NCBI GenBank assembly: GCA_947683425.1
Contig: CANTUQ010000160.1
Location: 1,941,501-2,005,500 of the forward strand
Reading direction: 5' to 3'
Origin: Excoecaria cochinchinensis
Taxonomy: Eukaryota; Streptophyta; Magnoliopsida; Malpighiales; Euphorbiaceae
Length of the DNA stretch: 64,000 nt
In this document: positions 23,339-34,400 of the stretch, piece by piece
Layout of the letters: each line of letters starts with the position of its first letter
Position numbering within the stretch: the stretch's first letter is position 1
Made by a program: the position numbers and the translations under genes
The notes under the pieces: generated by a model
Database searches by the model: none
Told to the model about the DNA's origin: nothing
Seen by the model: only the letters and a program-made list of their open reading frames with translations

Positions 23339-23811
23339 GTCAGCTTAAAATACCAGATCAAGGGAGATCAGATCGGATCAGAAAATAATCTTTCTTTTAC
23401 TTCAAATTAATTTAGTTTTAGTTTTGATTTTATCAGTTCCTGTGTTTTAGCTGTGGAGAACAAATTCAAGGAGCAAGAAGCTGCTTATGATATCTCTGTA
23501 CACGATTATTAAAGGAGCTTCTATAACTCTATGTTTTTGTCTCTTCTCTTCGATTATGTTTTAATTTCAATATGAATAGTGAATAATTTCTTTACTTTTG
23601 CTAGAGGATACTTGAATCCTTGACTTTTACTATAATGATCTGATTGAGCTTTAAATTTAATATCAGTTGATTATTTCTTGGTTTTAAGTATATTCTTATC
23701 TTTGATCGTGTTAGAATTAATTGTTGGTTTATTGATCTAATAACTAAAAATTGATTTATGCACTGTCATAGATTTGCATGTTCTTGGATTGATTTCTTAT
23801 TATCCGTGCAT

Positions 23812-23816
23812 GATTA
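23812..23816. repeat. Target site duplication of element C, left copy (GATTA)
   Basis: GATTA precedes the terminus TGTGACGCGCGCCG and is repeated at 56567-56571 after the other terminus. Confidence 0.95.
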
Positions 23817-25406
23817 TGTGACGCGCGCCGAACCCCGTGGCCTCCCGAAAGTCCGCTTTAGGGCGATCAGGATGGGATTCATTTAAACTTGTAAGGTATT
23901 TACAAGTGCATCTATTTTGGGCAACAATGATGTTTCTTGGAGTCGCCACCCAATAAAACATTAGGAAGGGTCGTCTATCCTCGTCGAGCCTAAGACGGCA
24001 CATACATATCCATCTCGGGCTAGCCAGAGAGATTTTGGAGGTCTCAGCCTCTGCCCCCTAGAGCCTAGGATTTGTATATTTAAGTCTTTTGGTGAGACTC
24101 AAGAGGTGTCTTGGAAGTCCTAGACCTCTCGCCTCATTGAGCCCCAAAGACCAGAGTGAGTTCGGGACTTCTCATTTATTTATACTTTGATCAATATTAT
24201 AATTAAGTTTTGAATTCATTGTTTCACCATCTTTCCACACGATGCATTTTAATTAAAGGCGCAATCATTCACGTCAAAAGCGGTAAAAGGAAGTAAAAAT
24301 CAAAATAAGGCATTCAAAAATATATTACAATAACACTAGGAGCGGAATACAACTCCCCTTTGTAAAAGTGCAACACATGCATAAAACGGGGTATTCATTG
24401 GAATGAGGACATTGGTCCTACCATGCATATTTTAATACAAAAAGTGATTTTTCATGAAGCGTCAATTTTATTGGCCAAAACGGGACATTGGTCCACAACT
24501 TCCGAGAAAATCTCAAAGTTAACTATTAGAAATCTTTTGGCCTTTTTTCCTTTAACGATATTAAAACCATTTCCATAATAACATGAATAAAAGATAAAGG
24601 TAAAGAAAGAACCCGAGTGGAAGTCCTCAGACTGACGCAACCCCCATCTTTCAGAACTCCAACTCCAAATGGTCAGAAAATAACTCATAGGGATAAACAC
24701 GTTAGCATCAAAAGCGTAGATAAAAATAAAAATAAAAGAACGAGAAATTCTAACAGAAATGAGTTGAAAGACAAAATTTATAAATTAAAAACATGAGAGT
24801 TTGCCTAGGGACGACCTCCTGTACTGTGCCAGCGGCCGTCCCTAGTATGGGGAAAGAATTAGAAGAGAAAAACTTTCAGTTCTTTGAAAAAGATTATAAA
24901 ATAGAATAATAAAATATAAATAAAATTAATGTAAATCAAATAAAATTATACAAATATTAGTCCAGAATGTTTACCCTCGGATTTTACCTTTTAGGGTGAA
25001 TGTCGAATGATTCTGATTCCCGTATGCTTCGCAAGAATCAAGTAAAAAATCAGAGAAAGAAGATTGATACTTTTCTTCCCTTGATAATCTGATAGTAATT
25101 GAGTGTTTGAGTTAGCTGTATTGATGGAAATGAATGAATTCCATTACCCCAATTTGGCTTAATTCGTAAAGAAAAATTCGAAGGAATCAATTAATTGGAA
25201 GAAATTTTATCAAAAAATTCTGCAAATGAACAGAGATTTTATAAACTTTTTGAGTAAATTGCTCACAAAAACCTTTTTTTAAAAAACGATCTCTCGAAAA
25301 AAAATTTAATAACTTTTCTCCAAAGAACTTTTCTTATAAAAAATAATCACTTTTCTCACCAAAATTCTCAAAACTTCTAACCCCTAAAAATGGAATTTAA
25401 TCCACT

Positions 25407-25413
25407 ATTTATA
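25407..25413 (-). promoter_or_regulatory. TATA box of element C left LTR
   Basis: The minus strand reads CCTATAAATAGTGG. The counterpart in the right LTR is at 56068-56074. The same CCTATAAATAG context occurs in the LTR of E3. Confidence 0.65.
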
Positions 25414-25560
25414 GGATTTTTGGAGATAATTAGGATAATCATTAGTTTAAAATTTGAATTTTAAAAGGACTTTAAAATTTAACTTTAAACCAATATTTTC
25501 CACGGATTGAAAGAGATCAGATTAGATTTAATCCAATCCGGCGTTATCCAATCAGTTAAC

Positions 25561-25785
25561 GTACCGACGGGCATCCCTCCAACTACCGACTGGCGTCCCT
25601 ACTAAGGGCACGTGTCCGTCCTTAGCTACAGTCGGACCCAAGGCTCGAGACTAGGGACGGGCGTCCCTACTCCGCCACGTGTCCGTCCCTAGCTACAGAA
25701 GGGCCGTCTCCATTACGCGTAAAGACGAGGATCACCCCAAGTGGGGACGGGCGCCCCTACACAGACGGGCATCCCGTCTGTGGAG
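25561..25785. promoter_or_regulatory. GACGG/CCGTC cluster upstream of the TATA box in element C LTR
   Basis: It contains repeated GACGGGC(A/G)TCCC units, two CACGTGTCCGTCCnTAGCTACAG units and the pair ACAGACGGGC…CCCGTCTGT. The right LTR has a shorter version at 56223-56380. CACGTG also matches the plant G-box core, but its use here is inference. Confidence 0.6.
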
Positions 25786-25972
25786 TAAAACTCCCAATTT
25801 CAACCAAAATTTATCAAACTCTATTAAAACTCCATGCTATAGAAAAAGATTTTAATCCTCGTGAAACATGAAAGACGAAAACCTCCGAATTTCACCCATT
25901 TATCCGAAAACTGACGTTGATCTCTTCATCGAGTAACCCTGACCTGGACTATCTCAAGATCCGATGTCTACA

Positions 25973-25996
25973 GTTGCCCCCAATTTTTGGGAAACT
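25973..25996 (-). other. Polypurine tract of element C
   Basis: The minus strand reads CCCAAAAATTGGGGGCAAC directly before the LTR start TGTAGACATC. It has the same place and core as in E3. Confidence 0.7.
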
Positions 25997-26132
25997 AGCG
26001 CACTAGTGCCTAGATGAGCCAAAATACACAGAAGAAAGGAAAGAAATGCATACCTGAGGCAGTCCTTACCTTTTCTCGGGGAAGTGGCGATGCGTCGAGC
26101 TAGTTCCGGACTTACAAAACGCGAAGTTTGCC

Positions 26133-26343
26133 CTCCTGAGCTGCACCGAGTCTACTCTAGACTTTACAAAGTGCTGATAATGGCTCTCCTGAGCTGTACT
26201 GAGTCTGCTCCAGACTTATAAAGCACGGATGATTGCTCTCTTGAGCTGCATCGAGTCTATTCCAGACTTACAAAGCGCGGATCATTGCTCTCCTGAGCTG
26301 CACCGAGTCTTCTCCAGACTTTACAAAGTGCGAAGTTGGCTCT
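26133..26343. repeat. Tandem repeat of about 52 bp, four copies, in the 3' untranslated region of element C
   Basis: Units start at 26133, 26186, 26238 and 26290. Each has CTCCTGAGCTG, CGAGTCT, CAGACTT and ACAAAG. The sequence is unrelated to the arrays of E3 and B at the matching position. Confidence 0.88.
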
Positions 26344-27002
26344 TCCAACTCGGGCGTCCTCCTGGACTGTTGTTCTTCTTGGTTGAGTGTCATTCTAGAC
26401 TGCTCTTCTGAGCGGGGTGTTCTTCTGAACTTTGTGTTTCAATTTGGCGGCTTCATCCTGCCCCCGAAGTATAATCATGATCTTTTGATTTCATATGATC
26501 TCAAAGGACATGATGTTTGAACTGTTTATTCTCCCTTTTGACTGTTGGTCAATTTTGAACCACGTTCCTGTATTATAAGAGATTCTCGTTAATTCTCGTA
26601 CCAATTAATTTGACTGTAGATTGGTGAACATTTTTTATGATTAATCTTCCTTTTTATCACATGATTAATTATCCCTTTTTCTTTTTCTTGTTTTCTTAAA
26701 AGAGTTAAATCACGAAGAAAATGCAAATTTAACAGGCTCGCCATAAATGTTTTTCCACTAAAAAGTTAAATTTTGTACAATGTAATGTAAACATGATAAT
26801 ATAAAATACAAAAATAATATCATGTCTCCCTGAAGGGCTATAGGGGTGGATAGTCTGAAAGCTCCTCCTCCGGATCATCATCATCATCTGATATATGAAC
26901 TGTCTGAGACCGAGATGAAGAGGCAGTGGGTCCCGCATTTGGAGCAGATGGCTGATTGGGAGGGGCTGATGGTCCAGCCCGTGGAGTAGTCGAGGCTCTG
27001 GC
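26344..27002. other. 3' untranslated region of element C
   Basis: It is mostly AT-rich with no recognisable gene. About 26820-27002 resembles the end of the B copy of the sense gene (GGACCCTCC-like and TCATCATCTGATAT segments on the minus strand), so the former C-terminus may have extended slightly here. Confidence 0.45.
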
Positions 27003-28339
27003 CTATCGCTGGTATCTAGGAGGTACCGCTACTGGTACTGATAATGGCTGTGCTCTCGCTGGATCCTGCTGTTGGAACTGGACCTGAGCAAACCCATTTA
27101 GGAAAGGCTGTGCACATACTGTCATGAACTGCAGCGTATCAGTGATGACCCCCCCTAACTCTCTAAAAGTGTCGCCCAGGCGGAGGGTCTGATCTGTGGA
27201 GGCGGTCCCCATACTCCTTAGCCTATCCTCAGTATGCTCCCTGAACTCCCGAAGAGACTGGGCAATGGGAGGTATGGCACCCTCCAGAACCTGAATCCTG
27301 AACCTGAGAGCCTCAATCGACTCATCCACGATCTATAAGGACGCATCAATCCTCTGGGCTACCCCATCCTGGGAGGTCCTCATCTCTTGCCTCAACTGAG
27401 CCACAAGCCTCTCCTGCTCCTGCCTCAAAAAGTCAATGAGCCTCCCCTGCTCCTGAATAATACTCTGCTTGCTAATCCAGCCGCTCTAATATGACTCTAT
27501 CTCGCTCCCCGAGGTGATCGAGAAGGGCCCTATCTCTCTCCTCCTGCCTGTGCTCAAAGGACGCGAAGGTAGAAGCCAGTAGTGCAGCAAAATCTGGCTG
27601 CGCTGGGATAGCCGATGATGAGGATGGAGGGGGAGCTGACTCTGGTGCCGGCTCTAGAGGTGGAGCTGTAGAAGTAGATACCCCTGGATCCCCTACTCTA
27701 GCATATGGACTAAACCTCTCATGGGCCCGGGGAGCAGTCTGATGTACTCTTGATGGCGGAGGCGGAGTGCGGCTCTGTAATCTCTGCCCTGAAGGAGTAG
27801 CGAATAGCTCATCCATGGTGAACTCGATCCCCATGTCAAAGGGCATACCCGGATGCTCCTCCTGGTGCTGCTGAGGCTCGGGAGGCTGGTGCTCCATCTG
27901 AGGTTGCTCCATATGAGGCTGCTCCTCCATCTGAGGCTGCTCCTCCACTGGCTCTAGCGAGGGCAAGCTCAATGTACGTCTGGTCTCATGCACAGTACGA
28001 AGCCTATATGCCTCTGGCTGGCTCGGTATCGGTACTTTCATAGCCATAGTGATAGCTGCCGGAGCATCCATATAAATGCTCTCATCCAAAGCATGCCCCA
28101 GCATGTCTGGACGAACACCCAAACTCAGAAGCAATCTGGTAATAACTCCCCCAACATACACTACAGGGGCTGTCCCCCTAGATACCCTCACCAGGTTAAC
28201 GAATATCTCATGGCTGATGTTAAGTCTCTGGCCTGCCGCCATGGCCCACAAGCTCCAAATCTCTGAGGCATTGAGAGATCCTGGGTTACCAGCTCGTCCT
28301 AAATATGAGCTGGATAAGACTCTGTGAACATATCGCCGG
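27003..28339 (-). pseudogene. Element C sense gene (MPPRR type), C-terminal part
   Basis: This continues the gene that starts at 44375 and is cut by B at 28340. Residues YVHRVLSSSYLGRAGNPGS complete a conserved globular region, followed by GQRLNISHEI and VGGVITRLLL. Then come a Q/E/P-rich spacer (EEQPQMEEQPHME and similar), a short acidic motif (EFTMDELFA) and a coiled coil (HRQEERDRALLDHLGERD). The frame breaks near 27472 and resumes in another frame to 27003 with conserved ESIEALRFRIQVLEGAIPP and AQPFLNGFAQVQF. The two parts together make roughly 610 codons. Function unknown; the fold of the N-terminal half resembles Athila ORF1 / plant transposon-associated domains. Confidence 0.75.
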
Positions 28340-28344
28340 GCCTG
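28340..28344. repeat. Target site duplication of element B, left copy (GCCTG)
   Basis: GCCTG precedes the LTR start TGTAAGCACTG and recurs at 43879-43883. The reading frame of the interrupted gene continues across the joined site. Confidence 0.95.
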
Positions 28345-28537
28345 TGTAAGCACTGTGTCCCGGAGCGGTCCGGATCAGAGGTTACCCTATGATGAAATCA
28401 GTGCCCGAGCCTGTATAAAGGGCTGGATTTGGAGGTTTTAGTCCCACGTTCCACGAGAAATGAGGCTTTTTACCATTCCTGGGCAGAGGGGGAGAGAACA
28501 GAGGTTTTTTTCGAGTCAAAAAGCTTTTTGTACTCCA

Positions 28538-28752
28538 CAGACGGCCAGCCCGTCGCTTCGAGTCACCGACGGCTGGTGGTATTTTTCGACGCCCGTCGGA
28601 AAGTCACCGCCCCTGTCAGAACGCCGCCTGGTTTCCCGGAGCACGCTACCCTTCCGACGCCCGTCGGTAGATATAGCAGGGCCGTCGGACGAATCCTTGT
28701 GTTAGAAGGATTCTTCCGACGCCCGCCCCTATACACCAACGCCCGTCGGTCG
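28538..28752. promoter_or_regulatory. CCGACG/CGTCGG palindrome cluster upstream of the TATA box, element B 5' LTR
   Basis: It includes CCGACGCCCGTCGG (28654-28667, inverted arms around CC), CAGACGGCCAGCCCGTCG, CGACGCCCGTCGG and others, about seven CGTC-core sites in 215 bases. The matching block of the 3' LTR is 42007-42240, where one extra unit is present (CCAGCCCGTCTGTGAAGTTAG). The palindromes suggest a paired or dimeric protein site or a hairpin; no binding factor is known to me. Confidence 0.6.
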
Positions 28753-28761
28753 TGTCTGGTC

Positions 28762-28768
28762 TATAAAA
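28762..28768 (+). promoter_or_regulatory. TATA box of element B 5' LTR
   Basis: GGTCTATAAAAGCTCC is a strong match to the plant TATA consensus. The 3' LTR has it at 42249-42255. It would start gag-pol RNA at about 28795. Confidence 0.75.
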
Positions 28769-30391
28769 GCTCCGGATTTTCAAGAGAAAAGGGTTGGAAA
28801 AATTTTCAAAAGGGGAAACTCTGCCCAATTTCAAGCAAATTTTCTCTCTCTTCCAACAAAACACATTTACAAAGGAAATCTATTTGATCAAGGATCAAAT
28901 CAATCAAAAAGGAACTAAAATAATTAGTTTTCTTTAGATATTGATTCCAAAATCAATCTTTTGAGGGGTTGAAGAAGAAATAGCCCATTTTTCTTTCTTT
29001 GACCCTTCATCTTTTGCTTCTCGTGGAATGCGCGGGGCTCTAATCAACACAAGAATCTCACCCAAAGCGATTATCTGAGGGTAAATATTCCGGATTCCTT
29101 CTCCTTATCATTTCATATTTATTCCTTATTTTGTGGAATTTATCAATATCTGTCATTATTTTCCTTTATTTTGACTCTCTTTATCTCCTTTTGGGATAAA
29201 ACCCATTTTTTGGCTTTGGAAAGAATTTTCTCTCTCCTATTTTTTCGGAGACAGTGGTGACCGACGGGTAATCTTTATCACCGACGCCCGTCGGTCACCC
29301 CACTTATAGACGCCTCTCCTTGAGTGACAGACGGATATGTCGGTTACCTTAACCGACGCCCTTCGGTCATCTAAGGAAGGCCGTCTGTGGGTTCTGCCTC
29401 CATCCTTGTAAATCGTTTTTTTATCTTTTTCAAATCCTTTCGGTTTCCTACATGTTAATTTTATGTATATTAACATCTCTCAACTTTTCTATGAGTGTAT
29501 ATATGATTTCTCTTGGACTACCACAAGCTTGAGCGGCCACCTACCATATGCGGAGGATTCCGTCCGGTTTAGTTTCCTAACCCTCTCGATTATTTCCTTC
29601 TTGTTGTTATTCATTGATTACTTCATATATATGGATATATTCTTCTCATATCTCGTTAATGTATAAATATAATCTAAATGATTTTATACTTAAATAAAAA
29701 TGAGGTTTGTATAAAGCGCAAAAGGGGTCAAAGCCCTATCTTTATCCAATAAAATCATCATAAACAAAAATCTCCAATTTTAATAATAATGCATGCGAGG
29801 ACCAAAGTCCTCAAAATAAGCAATGCCCCGATTTATGCATGATTCGCACATTTATGAAAGGGAGTTGTATTCCGCTCCTTGTATTATTGTAATTTATCGC
29901 TTTCATTATCTATCTGATCATTTATCGCTTTCGAGATGTGAATAAATGCGCCTTTTAATCAATTGCATAGTGTGGAGAGAGAGCGAATTGATGATATTAA
30001 GATTTTTTCATAAAATAAATGAGGCAGAAATAGATGAGAAATCCCGGACCCAGCTCTGGTCTTTGGGCTCAAGAGGTTAGAGGTTATCCTCCAAAATACT
30101 TCTTGGGTCACGAGGCTTTAGCGCTAATCCTAGGCTCTTTAAGGTGAGAAGTTCACCTTCCATGACCCCTCTGGCTGGCCCAAAATGGATACCAAGCGCA
30201 GTCTTAGGCTCTCCGAGGCGAGAGTAACTTTCCCAATGTTCTATTGGGTGGCGACTCCATGATACCTCCTTGTTGCCCAACATAGACGCACTTGCGATTT
30301 ATCGCAAGCTGTCAACGGACCCACAAGTGCCCCGATCGCCCACGTGCGGGGGGTCGAGCGGGCAGCCGCGGGGATCCGGCGCGCGTCACAG

Positions 30392-30409
30392 TGGCGACTC
30401 CACTGGGGA
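30392..30409 (+). other. Primer binding site of element B (tRNA-Arg type)
   Basis: TGGCGACTCCACTGGGGA starts one base after the LTR and is fully complementary to the 3' end of plant tRNA-Arg as I recall it. Confidence 0.85.
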
Positions 30410-31308
30410 CGTTTATGGTTCGAGATTTCGATTTAAAAATACCTCGCTTAACATTTATGATTAAAATTTAATTCATAAATTCGCTTTCCCTCAAAATTGC
30501 ATACGCATATCATTAGAGCCTTAGAATATGCTAGTTTGGTCCCTCTTTTAGCCCCGGTGCGTTCCTGAAGCACAACCTCATTTTCACTCAATTTGGGGAA
30601 GTGTTAAGGATAATCACCAGCCCAAGCCACGTACCTCAATGGTATATCAAAATGACGACCCGATCGGTCGCTATGCTCATGATGAGCTAGACCCGTCGGC
30701 AGGGATCATGCTTGGGTAGCCCTAAAGTAACATCTCCCTTGTCCAAAGCTCATGTAATGGCTGTAGCTATTTTCCACAGGTGAAATGAACCTTAATTCCA
30801 TGCCTGCTGTATGGGTCCTCATGTATTGGGTGAGTCCACATGTATCGCTTGGTAACATAGCCAAAGGCTATCATGCCCCGGTAGGGCCATGTCGAAATTT
30901 ATGGAACGTCCAAATACGTGACGATCATTATCCATCCGCTTGTACATTAGCATAGGAGTGTCGTGCTGCCGGTTTTTCGCCGTGCACCATGCGTGTCCAT
31001 TGGGTCCCTCGTTGACCCTTGGGCTAATCCCACCTAGGAAAGAGACTGCACGACCACGTGTGTGGGAGAAATAAGGGCGGAAGGACCTACTTGCTTGCTT
31101 GTGCTCTGTAAGTGTTGCATATCATGACCATGCATTATACCTGCATTTCAAGCATCATGCCTAACTTTTTGTCCCTGCAGCCATCATAGATCTGCCTAGG
31201 TGGACTAGATCACCAACCGGACGACTGATCTGAGTTCCTACTCCCGAGCTGTCGGATAGATAGGGTCTATCAGAAATCTTATCAGAAATCAGTAGTACAA
31301 TATCTCAG
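30410..31308 (+). promoter_or_regulatory. Element B 5' leader with probable 73-base intron
   Basis: It carries the leader blocks shared by all Tat copies. A donor-like CTCTGTAAGTG (GT at 31108) and an acceptor TTTTTGTCCCTGCAG (AG at 31179-31180) would define a 73-base intron. The acceptor is conserved in all four copies; the donor is clear only here and weaker in E3. After the acceptor, CCATCATAGAT opens a conserved stretch leading to gag. Confidence 0.5.
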
Positions 31309-31481
31309 ATGGCAAACTCGCCTAGGGGGGAAGACCCCACCAGGGCCATGATTGCGGAAGAAGTGGGCCGCCGTTTTGAAGAATTCGAGGGTAGGATGAT
31401 GAATATGTTGACCGCCTTGGCACAGCAGAATGCTCCGCAGAATGCCCCACTGAATCCTCCTCCTCCTCCTCCAGTGAGATA
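31309..31481 (+). pseudogene. Element B gag stub (N-terminus only)
   Basis: It begins MANSPRGEDPTRAMIAEE, like the gag of C, and carries the N-terminal coiled segment. It ends at a stop after a proline run (57 codons). The gag core and zinc knuckle are absent: downstream, sequence from the gag spacer joins directly to protease near 31525-31533, a deletion of roughly 1.8 kb by comparison with C. B could not make its own particle protein. Confidence 0.85.
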
Positions 31482-31483
31482 GA

Positions 31484-34400
31484 ATGAGCCAGAGGAAGAA
31501 AGGGTTGAAAGGCGAGAAGAGCCCGTTAGGCCGCAATCATAACAGACCCCTATACATCAGAGCACAGATTAACGACAAGCACACTGCTTGCGTTATGGTA
31601 GATGATGGGTCTTCTATCAATGTGTGCCCCTTGATAGCTCTGCAGGCTTTTGGTTTAAACGAGGATATGCTCAGTGGGTCGGACCTGACTATCACAGCCT
31701 ACGATAATTCGAGGAGGCAAGCCTCGGGAACCTTTAAGACCTTGGTCAAGATAGGACCTATTGAAGTCGAGGTAGAATTTGTAGTGCTGCCCATCCCTGC
31801 TAACTTCTCAGCTCTACTTGGGAGACCCTGGTTTCACAAGTTAGGTGGAGTGCCATCCACACTACACCAGATGATAAAATTCCCACACGAAGGGGAGGTG
31901 GTGACTATCAAAGCGGCCAGGGAGAACCAGGTCTCAGTGCTTGAAATAGCTAATCAACCATTTAGTGGCTTCCATGTATCCATGATACGAGAAGAGCATG
32001 GGTCAATGGATAACCCAGCCGTGGTTAATATGTTGAAGAAGATGCACTATCTCCCCGAGGCTGGTTTAGGCAGAAACTCTCAGGGGTTGCAAACAGTGGT
32101 CACCACTCGAGGGCAGAAGAACCGGAAAGGTCTAGGGTACAGAGGTGGCTTCAGCAAGAAGAAGGCGACAGACAAGATCCCTCACATTTCAGAGAGCTTC
32201 GTACCAGCATCCTCAGTTTGTGCTTACACTGGCGAAGACAAGCCGCAATGGGTAGATGGGAGGATTGTCCCTGGCTTCGAGATCTTTAATGATGTATTTG
32301 ATTGGAGAGTCGGGTTATCAAGACTGCTGAAGACTTCTGGGATGAGGAGGTCATGACTCAGGGTATCACTTGGGACAGATGCGAGCCTGAAGAGGTTGTT
32401 ACTGAAAAGATGATAGCTGCCAAGCTGAAAGGGAAACAGAAGATAGCAGAATTGGAGCTGAAAATGGGAGATTTGAGGATTTCCTCCGACATGCCTGAGG
32501 GGCCTCTGCAGAATCAGGAAGCTAGTGAGCAGGTCGCGATAGCATCAACCTCGGGAGTGGCAGAAGAAGACTCTAGCTTAGACTGTCTTTTTATTCCAGA
32601 ACTCTTTTATGATGTAAATGACAATTATAATATTATTAATAAGGCAAACAATTTCTTTTACTTGTGCGATGTTTCTAATAATTTCAACATGCATGAACAT
32701 GATCATATTCCATTAATTTTTGACATTGATTCCACTGATACAACGCCTTTTAATCTTGGAACCTCAAAAAATCCGAGAGAAATTCTAATAGCATCAAATA
32801 TAACTCCTGAGGAGAGAAAAAATTTTGAGAGAATAATAAGAAAACATGAAAAAGTCTTTGCCTGGACCTATGAGGACATGCCGGGAATTGACCGAGATGT
32901 GGCAGAACATGCTATCCCAACTTATCCGGATTACAAGCCTGTGAAACAGAAGTTGAGAAGGCTCAGACCAGAATGGGCAGACAAGGTTAAGGAGGAAATT
33001 TAATAGCAAGTTGAAGCCAGGTTCCTTGTTGAGGTGCAGTATCCTACATGGCTGGCAAATGTGGTCCCTGTAGCAAAGAAGAACGGAAAGGTCAGGGTGT
33101 GTGTGGATTATCGAGATCTGAACAAAGCTTGCCCTAAAGATGATTTTCCACTACCCCATATCGATGTATTGATAGACAGTGCCGCCAATTGCGCGATGTA
33201 CAGCTTTGCAGATGGTTATGTGGGCTACAACCAGATCCTGAACAGAATAGCTGACCGGGTTAAAACCGCTTTCATCATGGAGTGGGGGACCTATGCCTAC
33301 CGGGTCATGCCTTTCGGCCTAAAGAAAGCATGGGCCACATACCAGAGAATGGCGACCAAGATCTTAAGTGACCTGATCTATAAAGAAGTGGAAGTGTATG
33401 TCGATGACATGATGGTCAAATCAGCCACCCGAGAGGGGCACTTTGAAGCTCTAGAGAAGTTCTTCACCAGGATTGACAAGTATAATCTGCGACTTAACCC
33501 CAAGAAGTGCATTTTCGGAGTGACTTCAGGAAAACTATTGGGACATGTCGTCAGTCAGAGGGGAATAGAAATTGACCCGGACAAGGTGAAGGCCATCAGA
33601 GAGATGCCCGTGCCACAAAAGGAGAAGGATGTAAGGAGTTTCCTGGGCAAGCTGCAGTATGTCAGCCGATTCATTGCCAAGCTCACTTCGATATGCGAGC
33701 CTATTTTTAAGCTGCTTAGAAAGAATCAACCTGTGGTCTGGAATGAAGAATGCCAGAAAGCCTTTGACAGTATCAGGGAATACCTGTTGAATTCGCCAGT
33801 GCTAAGGCCTCCGCAACCGATCAAACCGCTTATCCTGTATCTGGCAGTAAAAGACAGTTCAGTGGGCGCCATGATGGCTCAAGAGGATGAATTTGGGGTG
33901 GAGTTTGCAATTTATTACCTCAGCAAGAATTTCTTTGCTTATGAGATAAAATATGCTGAAGTAGTAAAGATCTGTCTCGCGGTAATTTGGGCGTCAAAGA
34001 AACTGAGACATTATTTCCACTCGTACAGGGTTCAAGCAGTGGCCAAGCAGAATCCGTTAAGATATTTGCAGGAAGCACCGTCTCTGCTTGGAAAGATGGG
34101 GAGGTGGCTGCTCTTGCTACAGGAGTTTGATGTGCAATACATCACCCGCAAGACTATTAAGGGGCGAGCCGTAGCCGAATTTCTTGCTGAGCATCCTATT
34201 CAAGGAGACACCCCCGAGTTTACCTTTCCTGATGAGAGCATAGTCGCAATTTCTGTTGAGGGATAGCAGTTACACTTCGATGGGGCAGTGAATAACAGAG
34301 GAGTCGGAGTTGGGATCATCTTGACGACCCCAAATAATGAGAAGCTTCCCCTCGCTAAGAAGCTGAGGTACAAAGCAACCAACAATGAAGCCGAATATGA

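Larger units (their letters stand above)
22747..23816 (+). mobile_element. Element D (Athila-lineage) 5' LTR, first part
   Basis: The candidate terminus is TGATAAATCACAATTG at 22747. A TATA box (CATATAAAAG, 23332-23338) gives the plus orientation. Several CGGCCGC-type blocks lie at 23030-23190. The LTR is interrupted at 23816 by element C and resumes at 56572. Without the 3' copy the exact start is provisional. Confidence 0.6.
23817..25972 (-). mobile_element. Element C 3' LTR (left copy)
   Basis: The ends are TGTGACGCGCGCC and GATGTCTACA. The TATA box is at 25407-25413 on the minus strand. A GACGG/CCGTC cluster lies upstream of it in sense (25561-25785). A further inverted repeat, CTAGGGACG/CGTCCCTAG, lies at about 24807-24846. 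It carries 67 bases (25632-25698) absent from the right LTR. Confidence 0.95.
28345..30390 (+). mobile_element. Element B 5' LTR
   Basis: It starts TGTAAGCACTGTGTCCC and ends GGATCCGGCGCGCGTCACA. A palindrome cluster (28538-28752) precedes the TATA box (28762-28768); a second cluster lies downstream in the transcribed part (29255-29390). Its last 700 bases share the GGAGTTGTATTCCGCTCC and CCAATGTTCTATTGGGTGGC blocks with E3 and C. Confidence 0.95.

Noticed and set aside
28429..28887. 152-codon frame in both LTRs of B (also 41899-42405)
   Set aside because: It spans the promoter palindromes and TATA box, differs in frame between the two LTR copies and has no family motif.
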